From Dysidea avara (Eukaryota > Porifera > Demospongiae > Dictyoceratida > Dysideidae), in assembly GCF_963678975.1 (NCBI RefSeq), contig NC_089275.1:36742819-36806818 (forward strand): DNA of 64,000 bases, in the 5' to 3' direction. Made by a program: the position numbers and the translations under genes. Shown one piece after another: positions 37,750-51,016 of the stretch (positions are counted from its first letter, which is position 1; each line of letters starts with the position of its first letter). The notes beneath the pieces were generated by a model, which saw nothing but the letters and a program-made list of their open reading frames with translations, searched no databases and was not told the DNA's origin.

Positions 37750-38510
37750 ATACTTGACATGGATTGAATCTACAGTGACACCTGTATTAGTGGCCACCTG
37801 CTAAAAAGACCACCTCTAAAAAGAGTTTCTCTAGTTAGACATTTTTATGTTAACCCACCACAACCTTTGGCCTATGAAGGCCAAAAAGTTTCGGCCCGAA
37901 AACCATTTTAGACAAACGGATGGACTCTGATATTATAAAGATTCTAGCTTATCACTGACTGTTACATTGAGATGATGATAATGGACACCTTCCAGCATAG
38001 AATTACTATGATATATACAGGTAGCTCTGTCTTCCGCTTTCGAAAATGAAGTGCATGTCTTTATAGGAAAGTTTATTCCCCACTGTAAGTGTTGTATTGA
38101 TATAATACTAAAATGCACGCTACTAAAGTCAGTTCAGTTGTTTACTAAAAGCTCAGTGTAACTCATAAATATGTATGGTGTACGGTGTAGCTACACTACA
38201 TCACAACAATAGTCAACCACAACTTCTCAAATCAATAATATCCTGCTGGGATGTTATATATACAAGAGTAATGTATGATAATATACAGGCAATGGTCAGT
38301 ATAATGAGGTGATATTATTAATGAGGTCATAAAATGTACCTTAGCTGTGTTCCAGACCTACTTGACTTGGCCACTAAAAAACAGTTTAAAGTCATTAGCT
38401 AGACATTGCACTGCAGTTTTTTTACCCTGCTATTATCAGAATTTTTTTAAGACACACAAGATTACTGTAGTTGTACATTTATAATAGATCACCATATCAT
38501 AATTTTTTGT
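37750..38510. other. Interval between opposed satellite arms
   Basis: Contains TGACACCTGTATTAGTGGCC-type sequence near 37,776 and otherwise AT-rich DNA. No gene recognised. Confidence 0.4.
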
Positions 38511-38519
38511 TGTGCCATC

Positions 38520-40440
38520 ATCGATCATTGAATTTGAGGTAGTCTACACACACAACCATTGACTATTCTAGCTACTTGGTCGTTGACTCTTAATCATCAA
38601 CCATTGCATTGTGAGATGATTTTTAGACATACGACCATTGACTATTCTAGCTACTTGATAGTTGACACATCACCATCGATCATTGCATGTGAGGTGGTCT
38701 ACACTCACAACCACTGACTATTCTAGCTACTTGATAGTTGACACATCACCATCGATCATTGCATGTGAGGTGGTCTACACTCACAACCATGCACTGACTA
38801 TTCTATAGTTGACACATCACCATCGATCATTGCATGTGAGGTGGTCTACACACAGGCCCCCTGATTACAGTAAAGGTGGCAGTGCTATCCTTTAATAGTT
38901 TGATAGATGTATCATGCTTATCATTTAAATGACCTTAAGTACACTGTCATCCTCTGCATTTATGTTGACACCTCTCTTATTCTAGCTCGTGCTACCAGGT
39001 GTAAAAGACAAAAGAAGAAAACTTTGATCCATTAGCCTTTTTCCTTTTGATGCTATCATATCATTATCAAGCATAATATCTTATGTGCCATCTTTATGGT
39101 GTACATGCACTGACATTCTGATTTAAGGAGATGCCCATCTCATACGGTCTACACACAGTCTCAGGTGGTCTACACACACAACCACTGACTATTCTAGCTA
39201 CTTGATAGTTGACACATCACCATCAATTATTGCATGTGAGGTGGTCTACACACACAACTACTGACTATTCTAGCTACTTGATGATTGACACATCACCGTC
39301 GATCATTGCATGTGAGGTGGTCTACACACACAACCACTGACTATTCTAGCTACTTGATAGTTGACACATCACCATTGATCATTGCATGTGACTTGGTCTA
39401 CACAGAAAACCACTGACTATTCTAGCTACTTGATTGTTGACACATCACCATCGATCATTGCCTGTGAAGTGGTCTACACACACAACCACTGACTATTCTA
39501 GCTACTTGATAGTTGACACATCACCATCGATCATTGCCTGTGAAGTGGTCTACACACACAACCACTGACTATTCTAGCTACTTGATAGTTGACACATCAC
39601 CATTGATCATTGCCTGTGAAGTGGTCTACACACACAACCACTGACTATTCTAGCTACTTGATAGTTGACACGGCACCATCGATCATTGCCTGTGAAGTGG
39701 TCTACACGCACAACCACTGACTATTCTAGCTACTTGATAGTTGACACATCACCATTGATCATTGCATGTGAGGTGGTCTACACACACAACCACTGACTAT
39801 TCTAGCTACTTGATGGTTGACACATCACCATCGATCATTGCCTGTGAAGTGGTCTACACATACAACCACTGACTATTCTAGCTACTTGATAGTTGACACA
39901 TCACCACCAATCATTGCATGTGAGGTGGTCTACACAGACAACCATTGACCATTCTAGCTACTTGATGGTTGACACATCACCGTCGATCATTGCATGTGAG
40001 GTGGTCTACACACACAACTACTGACTATTCTAGCTACTTGATGGTTGACACATCACCATCAATCATTGCATGTGAGGTGGTCTACACACACAACCACTGA
40101 CTATTCTAGCTACTTGATGGTTGACACATCACTGTCGATCATTGCATGTGAGGTGGTCTACACACACAACTACTGACTATTCTAGCTACTTGGTGGTTGA
40201 CACATCACCATTGATCATTGCATGTGAGGTGGTCTACACACACAACCACTGACTATTCTAGCTACTTGATGGTTGACACATCACCACCAATCATTGCGTG
40301 TGAGGTGGTCTACACAGACAACCATTGACCATTCTAGCTACTTGATGGTTGACACATCACCGTCGATCATTGCATGTGAGGTGGTCTACACAGACAACTA
40401 CTGACCATTCTAGCTACTTGATGGTTGACACATCTTTAGT
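38520..40440 (+). repeat. 76-bp satellite array, forward orientation
   Basis: Units built on GACTATTCTAGCTACTTGAT, then GTTGACACATCACCATCGAT and CATTGCATGTGAGGTGGTC, with a period of 76 bp. About four units lie at 38,520-38,850 and about sixteen at 39,160-40,440. The two blocks are split by a 305-bp non-satellite segment that recurs after the array. Confidence 0.93.
38853..39157 (+). repeat. 300-bp block interrupting the satellite, copy 1
   Basis: Runs from CCCCCTGATTACAGTAAAGG to GAGATGCCCATCTCATACGG and matches 40,510-40,810 almost base for base. Copy 2 has a small insertion (AAAAAATC) after TTGACAC. Confidence 0.9.
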
Positions 40441-40509
40441 ATACATACATCCATATAAAAATAACATCAAAATGGATATCTCGACCCCTGATTAAAGTAA
40501 AAACTAAAG

Positions 40510-40810
40510 GTCCCCCTGATTACAGTAAAGGTGGCAGTGCTATCCTTTAATAGTTTGATAGATGTATCATGCTTATCATTTAAATGACCTTAAGTACACT
40601 GTCATCCTCTGCATTTATGTTGACACAAAAAAATCCTCTCTTATTCTAGCTCGTGCTACCAGGTGTAAAAGACAAAAGAAGAAAACTTTGACCCATTAGC
40701 CTTTTTGCTTTTGATGCTATCATAACATTATCAAGCATAATATCTTACGTGCCATCTTTATGGTCTACATGCAGTGACATTCTGATTTAAGGAGATGCCC
40801 ATCTCATACG
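40510..40810 (+). repeat. 300-bp block bordering the satellite, copy 2
   Basis: Same segment as 38,853-39,157. It leads into unique DNA on its right, so this is probably the original border and the internal copy arose by duplication of satellite plus border. Confidence 0.8.
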
Positions 40811-41261
40811 GGTCAGACACCAGTGAGCCACACAAAATGTGCCCTCTCAAATTTGCTTCCAGTCCCACCAATCCAACAGGGTTACTGTCACTATGACTAT
40901 TAGACCAGTACAGAGTTCAAGTCTAAAAATCTGAAGCTGCATCTGAATCAATTTTGATGTTGACATTGAATCTGGATCATCAAATGAGTCAGATTGATGG
41001 ACCAACATTGAATTAGACCATTATATTATGTATCATATTACTGACATCACTTATTTAACAAAGTATCATGATGTCACATTTGAGAATCACAATATTTAAA
41101 ACCAAAATGTAGAAATTTCAAACATTGGTCACAATACCACTGCTGGATGACTCCACTATTATTGGAATTTTAAAGATATACAAGATTACACCAATTACGC
41201 ATGTATAATACTGCAGATAAACTAGATTCAGTGAAAAAAGTAACATACATGTACAAGATTC

Positions 41262-44200
41262 TTACAGTTGTGCTTTAAGCTGCATGGTTATAACAATAAA
41301 ACATAAAAGTCCATCACGAAACATTGTTTTGTTATTGTTCACTAAGCTGTGAAAAATATCTTCAAAGCTTGACGATTGTTCAGTAAATGTTGTCTCCATC
41401 CTAGTAGTCACCAAATCCTCCCATTCTGCCAATGGATCTTGTTCGAACTCACTGAACAGTACCTCCATTCTCTTCATATTGTCTGCCAGCTTCGTTGGCT
41501 GCTGGGACCACAGAGTTGTCAATAGGTTTTGTCTGATTGTTTTGAGCCATCAGCACATTTGGAATACCCCTGCCTGTACAAAAAGAAATGATGACATAAC
41601 TTTTAAGATTTAGTGACAGTTATGCATAAACACTGTGTATTAATTTTTTTTGATATACCTCGGATCCGATGCTCATTCCAGGCAGCCACAAACTTTTTCA
41701 TCCCTACTTGGCTAACTTGGATGCTACACCAGGAGACACAAAATTTGACATCGTCATGATGATGTTCCAAGTTAAAATCGTGGTTTTCTTGCATTCAATT
41801 AGGATGGCCTTAATCGGATAGCTTACCCTTCCATTGACTTCAACCCGGATCCTTTCAACCACATGATTCTATTATACAAAAGTCAACACGTTATCCAATG
41901 CTAACAAGTACACTGTATAGCATAATAGTGTGTATGTACTGCTTGTTATTTAAAATTTAATTTTGTATCAATGCTTATATTTTATCCGATCTTTAAAATG
42001 TATCAAAGTTATTTATCCTGTATGTGTATCCAATTGAAATATCTACTTTAGCTAGTTGCTGACATTGTTAATTTTACTATCAGAAGGTTAAGGTTATTTC
42101 ATCACGTCACAAAATCTCACCAGGGTTGAGGATGTTTGCAAATGAGGTGGTGCAGAAGGGTTTCTTCTATATTCTGCCAGCTGTTCCTGCATGTACAGCA
42201 TTAGATACCACTACTTCCCCTGATCAACCCTGAGTTGATCCCACATTCCATAGTGGCAGATGATCTGTCTAAACAATAATAAACAGACACTTGTACATAT
42301 ACATGAGATGGTAGTATGTACAGTACATATAGCATGTATTATACTTGTAGTGCATAACGTAATACCTGTATATACACTGTCTCGTAAACAGTGTAGTTGT
42401 TTTGATTGGCATAGTAGTAAACGCCACAATTTTACAGCTAAATCCATCAACTGCACATATGTGCATTACTCTGAACATCACGTTCTTCTCGTTTTGGTCG
42501 ATGTGCAGTTTCTGACCAAAATAATCTGCCTGGTAGGTTCCAGGGTTTGTCATCCGAGCAACAAAGTGTCTGCAGACTTGAGAGTACAGAGGCGAAACAA
42601 GCCTCAGAGACTCCCCTACTCTCTTCTCTCCAGCTTTGAGTCCTTCGGATGCCAATACCCTAGTCAATGTTCGATGTCCATACACTGGACCCACCTGGTT
42701 TTCAAATGTTAGACAAATCTGATAATACTAACAATGAAATAAACTAAACAATGTAATATTATTTGTTGTATTTTTTTCATGTTAAGATAGATAATATCAC
42801 TTTATCACTTATCCAATCCAATTGCATATTACTGTATATACTAGCTAACTACCTGTTGAGCAACCTTGCCATGTGTAAAAGCTCATGATATTTAAAAAAT
42901 TAAATTCAACTAATTCCAGTACTACATATTGCTGGGTTTGCACACTATGATATATTTAAATGTATTACACATTTATATGTATTAATGTCAAAAGATAAAT
43001 TGACACAATGGAAAGAGCTAACTCACTTCACTGACAGCAGCGGTTACAATCCTATCTAATTCAGCTTTTGTGAGCCTGCTTGTCTTGTGTATGTCTCTTT
43101 CATGACAAAATCTACAGAATGAAATAACTAGCTGACTGTATACGTATATATAAACTAATGCATTATGTCATCTTATGATCTATACATTAATCCAATCATT
43201 AAGTGAAGTGACAATGAGATTCATGGTCGAAAGAATTTAAAGCTGTTTGTCGGTCCCAATATAGCTACCTACATTTTTCAATCTGACTCTTTTTTAGTCT
43301 TATAATAGATTGTCTTTATAGAATCTACATTACTCTTGCCATCATGTACTCACTTGCAAACCTTGCCATATGCATCCTACTTTGGTTTAAAAGGCATGTG
43401 GCACATATATCAATGATAGCTATACGTGCAACCACATTTAACAAGTATATTTGTATACATAGCTAGATGTTCTTCATGGTCATAATGTTCGGTGAGCCTT
43501 AGCTAACAGAGATAGAAATGTGATCATTCCATGTGACCAGTAAAAATCATACCTGTCTAGTCACTATTGAACAGCACTCGCCACCAGGATCAACAAGTTT
43601 GAGTGTGTAATTTCACTTTGACCACTTGATTTAATTCAAACTATGTAAAAATAATGCCTGACTTATTGTTAATAATATATTATTTCATCTGAAGGCTTTG
43701 TAACTCCAGGATTTTTGTCACATGGGAAGGAAGGGTCTGCAACAAAAAAAAGCTGGCTGCTGATAAACCTTGTTGTACAAAACTCAACTTAGTTTGAGTT
43801 CTTACTTCAATTGATTGAGTATGTGCCAGATGTATGCACCCAAGTATTTGCACGATCATGGTAGCTATAAGTTTATTTATATTCCATGCTCAATGTACTG
43901 CAGATTAGTATGCATAAGTCCACACTTAGCTAGTTTTGTACCACCTACAGTATCTGGTCTAGAAATTCATCCTGAGTTACATATTCTGTATTAATTATTT
44001 CAATAGCTAATATCCATTTCATATGTGTTGATAATGATAATGTGATGTGCATGACTGTTTTGTTACATGTATAATCTTTGTAACTATGTAAATGTTTGTA
44101 GCTAACCAGCACTGGGTGCTTCCATGTACAGTAATAATAAATATCAGGGGCGGATATAGGATTTTTCCAAATGGGGGGGGGAGGCGGAACTGGTTACAGA

Positions 44201-45150
44201 CATAACAACACATGCACAGGTGACTGAGAAATAATTTTTGTGATGCTGAATGGTTATTATGCAGATATTAAGAGATCATGTTCATCAATGCATAGTCATA
44301 TGGTCATGACAATTTTGGAAATTAGGCTCTCTAAAGTGAATTTGAGAGTGGTTTCAGCATGATTTTTTTTTAAATAGAGCAATATCATAACTATATGTGC
44401 TATAACTTATGACCTCTAATATTAAAAGCATCACATGCTTTGTGTCAAAAACGATGTATATACAGAATCTAGGGCTATAAGGGGCAACTACAAGTTGATA
44501 AAGCAAAGGTGGGGGCATAACCCCTTAGTCTCCCCCTCCCCTTGTATCCGCCGCCCCTGAATAGAGTATAATTGACTGTTCAATTAGAGTATCTCGATCT
44601 TCAAAGAAAATGGAGTGAAGGGGGCTCGTTTTCACTCTTTAGATCCCTCTCTTAGAGATAAACAATGGTTTTATGGTGTTACATTATCACTTTGCACTGC
44701 TGTAAGCTGGTGCAAGCTTCCCGACTCGAATACTGACTTTAGCTAAAGCAGCCTACTTTGTGATCGCATGCAGTCCGAGGTCACACATACTTTTTATTTT
44801 TCTCATGTAATGATGGTTTTCTCTCAAATCGACTGTGATTGTAATTATAAGCTTTATTAGCCGATCAGAACACTGCTGGCATGCCATATAGCGGGCAGTG
44901 GAGCCATATAGCTAGCATGCTTAGCTAGCTACTGATTTAGTCATGCCATACCGTATATTGACTAGCTAATGCAGTAATAAATGAAAAAGAACACTGCTGC
45001 AAACCGATCCAAAGAGGAAACGCTCAGTCCTCTCTTGCCAGGAAACCTGTGCTGTAAGCGAAGACTAAGTCTTTTGTGGGTCCATCTCTCCTTTTTTATT
45101 TTCTCCCTTATAAATGCTTCCATTTCGTCTAGCAAGCATTTCCCAGACAT
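41262..45150 (-). pseudogene. Integrase-core (DDE) gene, decayed, six exons
   Basis: Exons on the minus strand: 45,005-45,150, 43,027-43,111, 42,366-42,694, 42,121-42,268, 41,659-41,868 and 41,262-41,573, with matching phases. Order of blocks: a helix-turn-helix-like start (RWTHKRLSLRLQHRFPGKRG), FCHERDIHKTSRL, GPVYGHRTLTRVLASEGLK, the catalytic-like KLHIDQNEK and CAVDGFSCKIV, YGMWDQLRVDQG, and NHVVERIRVEVN. These fit Asp-Asp-Glu positions of integrase folds. The family, intron-containing integrase-like genes of sponges, cnidarians and fish, is recognised from memory. Lesions: TAG at 42,211-42,213 just after RVDQGK, a one-base loss near 41,795, and a frame change near 41,452-41,475. A hAT-like MITE sits in intron 1. 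It could be a dead domesticated gene or a dead transposon. Confidence 0.75.
44145..44559. mobile_element. hAT-like MITE in integrase intron 1
   Basis: Ends CAGGGGCGGATATAGGAT and TTGTATCCGCCGCCCCTG, with GGGGGGGAGGCGGA and CCCCCTCCCC internal to them. The flanks (ATAAATAT and AATAGAGT) are not a clean duplication. A GACTGTTCAATTAGAGTATC motif lies immediately outside the right end, at 44,574. Confidence 0.65.
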
Positions 45151-45759
45151 TATTGCAAGCTTATTACTATTATGAACTGTAGATCTTGCATGGTGTAGAT
45201 AACTTATACATACTAGATAAGTGGTTAGATACCTACTTAACCCTTAAACCCTCATAATCCAGAAAACTGGATTTACACTTTATAATAAATACGCATGCTT
45301 TGCACAAAGCACTGTAACTTTCGGAGCGTCCATTCTATGGTTATGCAATTTATGTCATTCTACTCGTGATGTAGCAAGGGTCAAAATGATACCTAGAGTT
45401 TTACCCGCTAACGCTAAATGGTGAAGTCAAAACCAGCCGTGAAAATAACTTTTCTGTAAGAAAACACGCAAAAAAATTACATACCTTTATAAAATGGTCG
45501 AAAACTCGATGGTAGCTGATCCTATCGCTTTGCAACAGCAACTCTTCGTGAAATTCTGCATCAGGCCATATATGACTCACGTGAGTAAACCCACAATCGA
45601 AATTAAACACGTGGCAAAAATTTTGGAACACGGAGATGTGACTCGTCGTTCACCGCTTCATATCAAGTAAGCCACTGTAGTTACAGTGTTCATTTAACCT
45701 TCTCCAAGTAGCCCAGTAAACACACTTTTAATCTATGTGTATTTGTAGGCTGTAAGAAT

Positions 45760-46620
45760 TAAGTTACCCCCGAGGGGTCACCAACTGCTTCGAAATCTCG
45801 TACAACTTCAATGAAATCTTGTCTGAAATATGAAATCTTAGCTATGTTCTTATCGTGATTCTGATTCTATAGCTACTCGTTCTGGTACCGTAGCTTACTT
45901 TCAACTGCTCCTTCACAAAAGTAAGAATGAAATCCGATGTTCCGCTCCGCTTCGGATTTGTATTAAGCGAGTTGTGGAAGCCAAACAAAACCAGGAGTTG
46001 TGAGAAAGAAGCCGCACAAAACCAGGAGAGAATCAATGCAAACTGCTGAAAAGTAAGAATAAAATCCGATGTTCCGCTCCACTTCGGATTTGAGTTGTGG
46101 AAGCCAAATAAAACCAGGAGCTGTAGGAAAGAAGCCGCACAAAATCAGGAGATTGCTCCTGCACAACAGTAAGGATGAAATCCTATGTCCCGCTCCGCTT
46201 CGGATTTGTATAGTAAACGAGTTGTGGAAGCCAACAAAACCAGGAGCTGTAGGAAAGAAGCCGCACAAAACCAGGAGACATACAGAGAATCCATACAAAA
46301 CCAGGAGCTGTAGGAAAGAAGCCGCACAAAACGAGGAGAGAATCCATGCAAACTGCTGAAAAATAAGAATGAAATCCGATGTTCCGCTCCGCTTTGGATT
46401 TGAGTTGTGGAAGCCAAATAAAACCAGGAGCTGTAGGAAAGAAGCCGCACAAAATCAGGAGAATCCATGTAAACTGCTCCTGCACAACAGTAAGGATGAA
46501 ATCCTATTTTCCGCTCCGCTTCGGATTTGTATAGTAAGCGAGTTGTGGAAGCCAAACAAAACCAGGAGCTGTAGGAAAGAAGCCGCACAAAACCAGGAGA
46601 CATATAAAATCTGTCATGAA
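45760..46620. repeat. Subterminal minisatellite, AACCAGGAGCTGTAGGAAAG
   Basis: Irregular units of about 35 and 150 bp mixing GAAATCCGATGTTCCGCTCC, CGGATTTG, GAGTTGTGGAAGCCAAA and AAAACCAGGAGCTGTAGGAA. Long frames on both strands here are artefacts of the repeat. The inverse motif GCTCCTGGTTTTG is repeated at 53,590-53,740. Confidence 0.85.
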
Positions 46621-47071
46621 AGCATACAAAAAACAAAGGAGGTTTATACTGAAGTTCGTTGCTGTTATATAGATTGTTTGCCTTGACTTTGAGGAATGGC
46701 TGGCAAAGGATTAGAATCTGAAGCTGACATGGACGAACTGCATGACAGTGATTTTGTACAGATGATGAAGAGAAAGCTGCCCCCTACTGTTGTCAATTGT
46801 CTACTAGCCACGGGTAAGCTAGGTTGTGAGAGCATGCAGGGCACGAATGACCGCGGTACTCACGGTACCGATAGACTCTATATGCATGCCTTACGTGATA
46901 CCGGTAATAGCTAATTACAATGTCATGTACTAATTAGCTCTGACCCTTTATTATAACTCATAAACTTTCTAGTTAGTCAACTTATAGTGAGATAGCATAC
47001 AGCATTCACAGATTAATTAATCAATCCCTTTGCTGGCGTGTTTGCGGCGTAGCAAGATATTTAGATAGGGG

Positions 47072-47433
47072 CAGGGCCGCCCACAGGGGGGGGGCAACTG
47101 GGGCATTTTGCCCCGGGCCCCAGCCTGAAAGGGGCCCCAGGAGGCCCCATGAAGGGCCCCCTGAATACCTGTTTAAAAGATCGATATACTCTAATAGAGC
47201 AGTCAGATCTAAATACTCTAATAGAGCAGTCACAGTATTCTTCAGAGGAGCAGTGTAGCAAGCTTATAGATAAGGAGATATGGTTGGTGATGGGTAGTTA
47301 TTGTCATTGCCAGCAGGTTGTGACCTTTTTTTTTTTTTTTTTTTTTTTTTTTTGGTCTTCACCTTACAACTTGGGTCAAGGGCCCCACTTTAACTCTTTG
47401 CCCTGGGCCCCTTAATTTCTCTGGGCGGCCCTG
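47072..47433. mobile_element. hAT-like MITE with GATAGGGG 8-bp duplication
   Basis: Ends CAGGGCCGCCCACAGG and TGGGCGGCCCTG. Perfect 8-bp flanks GATAGGGG lie at 47,064-47,071 and 47,434-47,441. It contains two TACTCTAATAGAGCAGTCA motifs and a poly-T tract. It is nested in the first intron of the transposase-like gene. Confidence 0.92.
47327..47354 (+). repeat. Poly-T tract
   Basis: About 28 consecutive T within the MITE. Confidence 0.95.
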
Positions 47434-50400
47434 GATAGGGGGCTCTAGTTTGGTGAAAAGAGCGAGAGAGAGAGAGAGAAAGAAAGAAAGGTCAACACTT
47501 GCTAAGAATGGCTGCCCTCCACAGATTGTGTCACTGATAGAGCGCATAAAATCCTTACTCACAGCTTCACAGTTTGCTACCACAGCTTCTCTGAATACTG
47601 TGACTGCTTTATTAGAGTTACTGACTGCTCTATTAGAGTATCTCGATCTATTCAAAGTTTAAATCGTAAGGGGGACTCCATGCAGCCCCCTTGCTCCCGG
47701 TTTGCTACTCCTATGGTTTAAGTGCAGATTAAAGGGAAAGAAGATTCCATGCAGATCCCACAGGCATTGAGCTGTTGTGGCTCCTTCAGTGCATGCCTGG
47801 ATTGCATGTTGATGGAGATCAAGTCATGGGTCTGGGATTTTCCTCTGCATTCTACACAGGCTTAGGTGCATGATCCTAACTCCCTGTATTCACAGGCTTT
47901 AGCTATAAACTTCTCACACTGCAGATCTCCAGTGTAATATAGCATTCACTGACAGACAGATCTGCCACTGCAATATGCACAGTGTTGGTGTCCTTATTTT
48001 GGTTATTTACAAGTAATTTTGTATAATATAATGCATATAGGCATATAGTAATGTGCATAATACACCCTAACCTCACTGCTATCTATTAATAGCTGCATGT
48101 ATAATATTCTTGAAGGTTATGTTGACAGAGAGGCGATTGAGCTGATGATAGTGCCAGATAGCCTAAAGGAGATAGAAGATTTTATATCCGATAACTTTCC
48201 TGGAGATAAAGCATATTTTGGTCAGATAACAAAACCAGTTTTTAAATTTCTTCCAGCTCATGCCGCAAAGCTGAAAAACTTTGTATCTGAAATAAAGGAT
48301 GACATCTCTACTAAACCACTAAAGAGAGCTTCAGATCTGCCTAAAGCTCTAGCAGATAAGAGAAAGTGTCAACCAAGTTCTAAACCTGTAATCTTATTTG
48401 ATCCCAATGACATTTAATATGCAGCTGTTAGACAGCAAATGGTAAAATGGACTCGTGGTCAACCCAATTTGAATTTGAAAGAAAATTATGATTATGAAAT
48501 TATTATTTCTCCAGCATCATCTACATCTCAAGATAATCACATTGTGGTGGTGCGGTGTCTGCGCTGTTCCAAGAAAACAAAAACTAGATTATTTCAAAGG
48601 GGTTCTGGCTTTATGCTATCTAATTGGACCAAACATGTGCTGAAGTCTTGTGCAAAGGATAGCAAAAGGAAAGATAACTTTACGCAGAAGCCACTATTGT
48701 TTACTGCTGTCACATCCCAAAATGAAAGGTGTTTATTTTTTGTTTCAAATGTATAATATATCTTTAATTGTAATGTTAGCTGGTTACCTCAGTAGCTAAT
48801 TATGCATGCCTAACAATTATGTTCGTTGCTTAGCTATAGGCATTGTGTCTTATTGTTGATTGTTTTGTTTTTGCAGTTCCACCTTGTGCAGTTCTGAGAG
48901 TGACAATGATTTGACATCCCCTAATTCAGAACGGGAACTACCATTAACTGATCAAGATGCTAGCTCAAATACACCTAGTCAAAAAAATTTTCACCTATCC
49001 CCTCCAACTCTCAATCTGGATCTAAGTGTCAGGTTGGAGGGGATGAAGAAATGACTATTGACACTGATTGGTCCAGGAAAGCACGTTCATATTTAAAAAC
49101 TTTGTCAGCCAGTAATCATTCACACAAAATAACTGAATACTTCCCTATTATTAAGCAAATAGACAAGTTAATCTTAGAAAATAAGCAACTTTCTACATTT
49201 ATTAATTCAAATTTACAACCAAATAAACCCAGTCAAGTTGTTTTTAACTCTGCATTTCTCCAGAAACTGTATGAAAATTCTGTGAGAAATGAAAGTAAAA
49301 GGCCGAATGGTCGTCGCCATGATGAAATCGTGATAAAATTTTCTATTTCTCTGTTTATATGGTCAGGGCCCATAGCATATGAATTTTTACACAGAAATAT
49401 ACCTGCAGCCATTCCTTCCATTTTTCTCATTAGAAACAAGATTCATTCTCAATATTCAGATGTTCCGGAAGGAATCTTCATGTTTGATGAACTGGTGTTA
49501 CATTTACAAAAATTTAAATGCCCATTTGTTGTATCAATATCAGAGGATGCAACTAGAATCATTACTCGAGTGGAGTATGATTCCAACAGTGATCAGTGCG
49601 TAGGGTTTGTATTACCTATCAGGGATGGGATGATACAATGTGGAGTATATGAAGCAACTTCATTTGATGCAATTACTGAAATGTTTAAGACAAGACCATT
49701 ATCTAAGTTTGCATATGTATATGTTGCACAGGCTCTGTGTGATGGAATTCCTTCCTTCTGTTTAGCTTGCATAGGTACTGACAATAGGTTTGACTATCAG
49801 TCTATATTGTTTCATTGGAAATATATTTTTAGTGAATTGAAAAAAAGAAGTATACAAGTGATCAACTTTTCCTCTGATGGTGATTCACGTCTTCTTAAAG
49901 CCATGCTCATCATGTTGTCACTTCAGAAAGAGCCTTCATTTGATCCCAGCACAGTGACCTCAGATATTAAGCTTTCATCACAGTGGGTTGATTGGTTTAT
50001 CCTCCCAAGGCTTTCACTTTTTAGTGTTTCACAAGATACAGTACATTTGGGGGCAAAATTGAAAGCAAGGCTGATGAAACCTGGCATACTTCTACCACTG
50101 GGAGTGTATGTAGCAGCTGCTGCAGATCTAAAAATGATATTTGAACACTATGGAAAAGAAGTGCACAACATCAGAATGAAGGACTTGGACCACAGAGATA
50201 GACAGAATTTTGATGCTGTTGATCATTTAACAAGTGAAGCTGTTATCACTTTATTAGATCGATGTGGGTGTTTGGGTACTAAAGTGTATCTTAAAATGAT
50301 TCGGTACATTATAGATTCTTTTTTGTGCAAAGACTTAGAACCAAAGAAACGAATTAGTCAATGCTGGACAGCTGTGTTTTTCTTCCGGTATTGGCGACAG

Positions 50401-51016
50401 TGGATACTAGATAACAGTGAATATAACCTTAAAAATAATTTCATCACAAGAAATGCTTATTTGTGTGCAGAAATTAACGGTCACTGCTTAATAAGTTTTT
50501 TGTTAGTCTGCAAATCTGTCAACCTCCCTTTAATGCCTTGGCTTTTAGGATCCCAGCCATGTGAACAATTGTTTCGAGCAGCCAGGAGTATGAGCTCTGT
50601 TTACTCAACCATGATCAATTTTAGTCTGTTAGGTTTGTTACGACATCTTCATCGAATCCATATTCAAATATACTTGAAGCCAAAGGTGAAGAAAACGGTA
50701 TTTTGTTTCCTAGAAGAGAGCAGCATCGTAGAAAGCATGGAACAACTTTTAGTTCTGCACAAAGGCTGCTTCAGAATGATGTATCAGCTGTCACAATGAA
50801 AGATATAGAAGACTGGATAGAAATTGGAAAAGCTGAAGCTAAGAATCTTTTGCAAGTATTAGGTATGGACATTCTGTTAAAAGCTAACCAACATTGGAAT
50901 GAAGTGAGTGCTGGCATTAATGCTATTGAAGCAATATCAACTGAAGATCTTATTGATGGGGATGAGGCTGAAGATGACCATGAAGATGGAACTGGTAACA
51001 CTGATGTTGAATTATT

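Noticed and set aside
37933-38118. 61-codon minus-strand frame
   Set aside because: No motif, no splice partners, and it lies between satellite arms.
45842-46686. Several overlapping open frames on both strands
   Set aside because: They follow the subterminal minisatellite period and encode repeated peptides such as APGFVW. No independent coding evidence.
48360-48440. A 37-nt intron (GTAATC to TATGCAG) removing the TAA at 48,415
   Set aside because: Removing it shifts the frame into an early stop, so a nonsense codon is the simpler reading.
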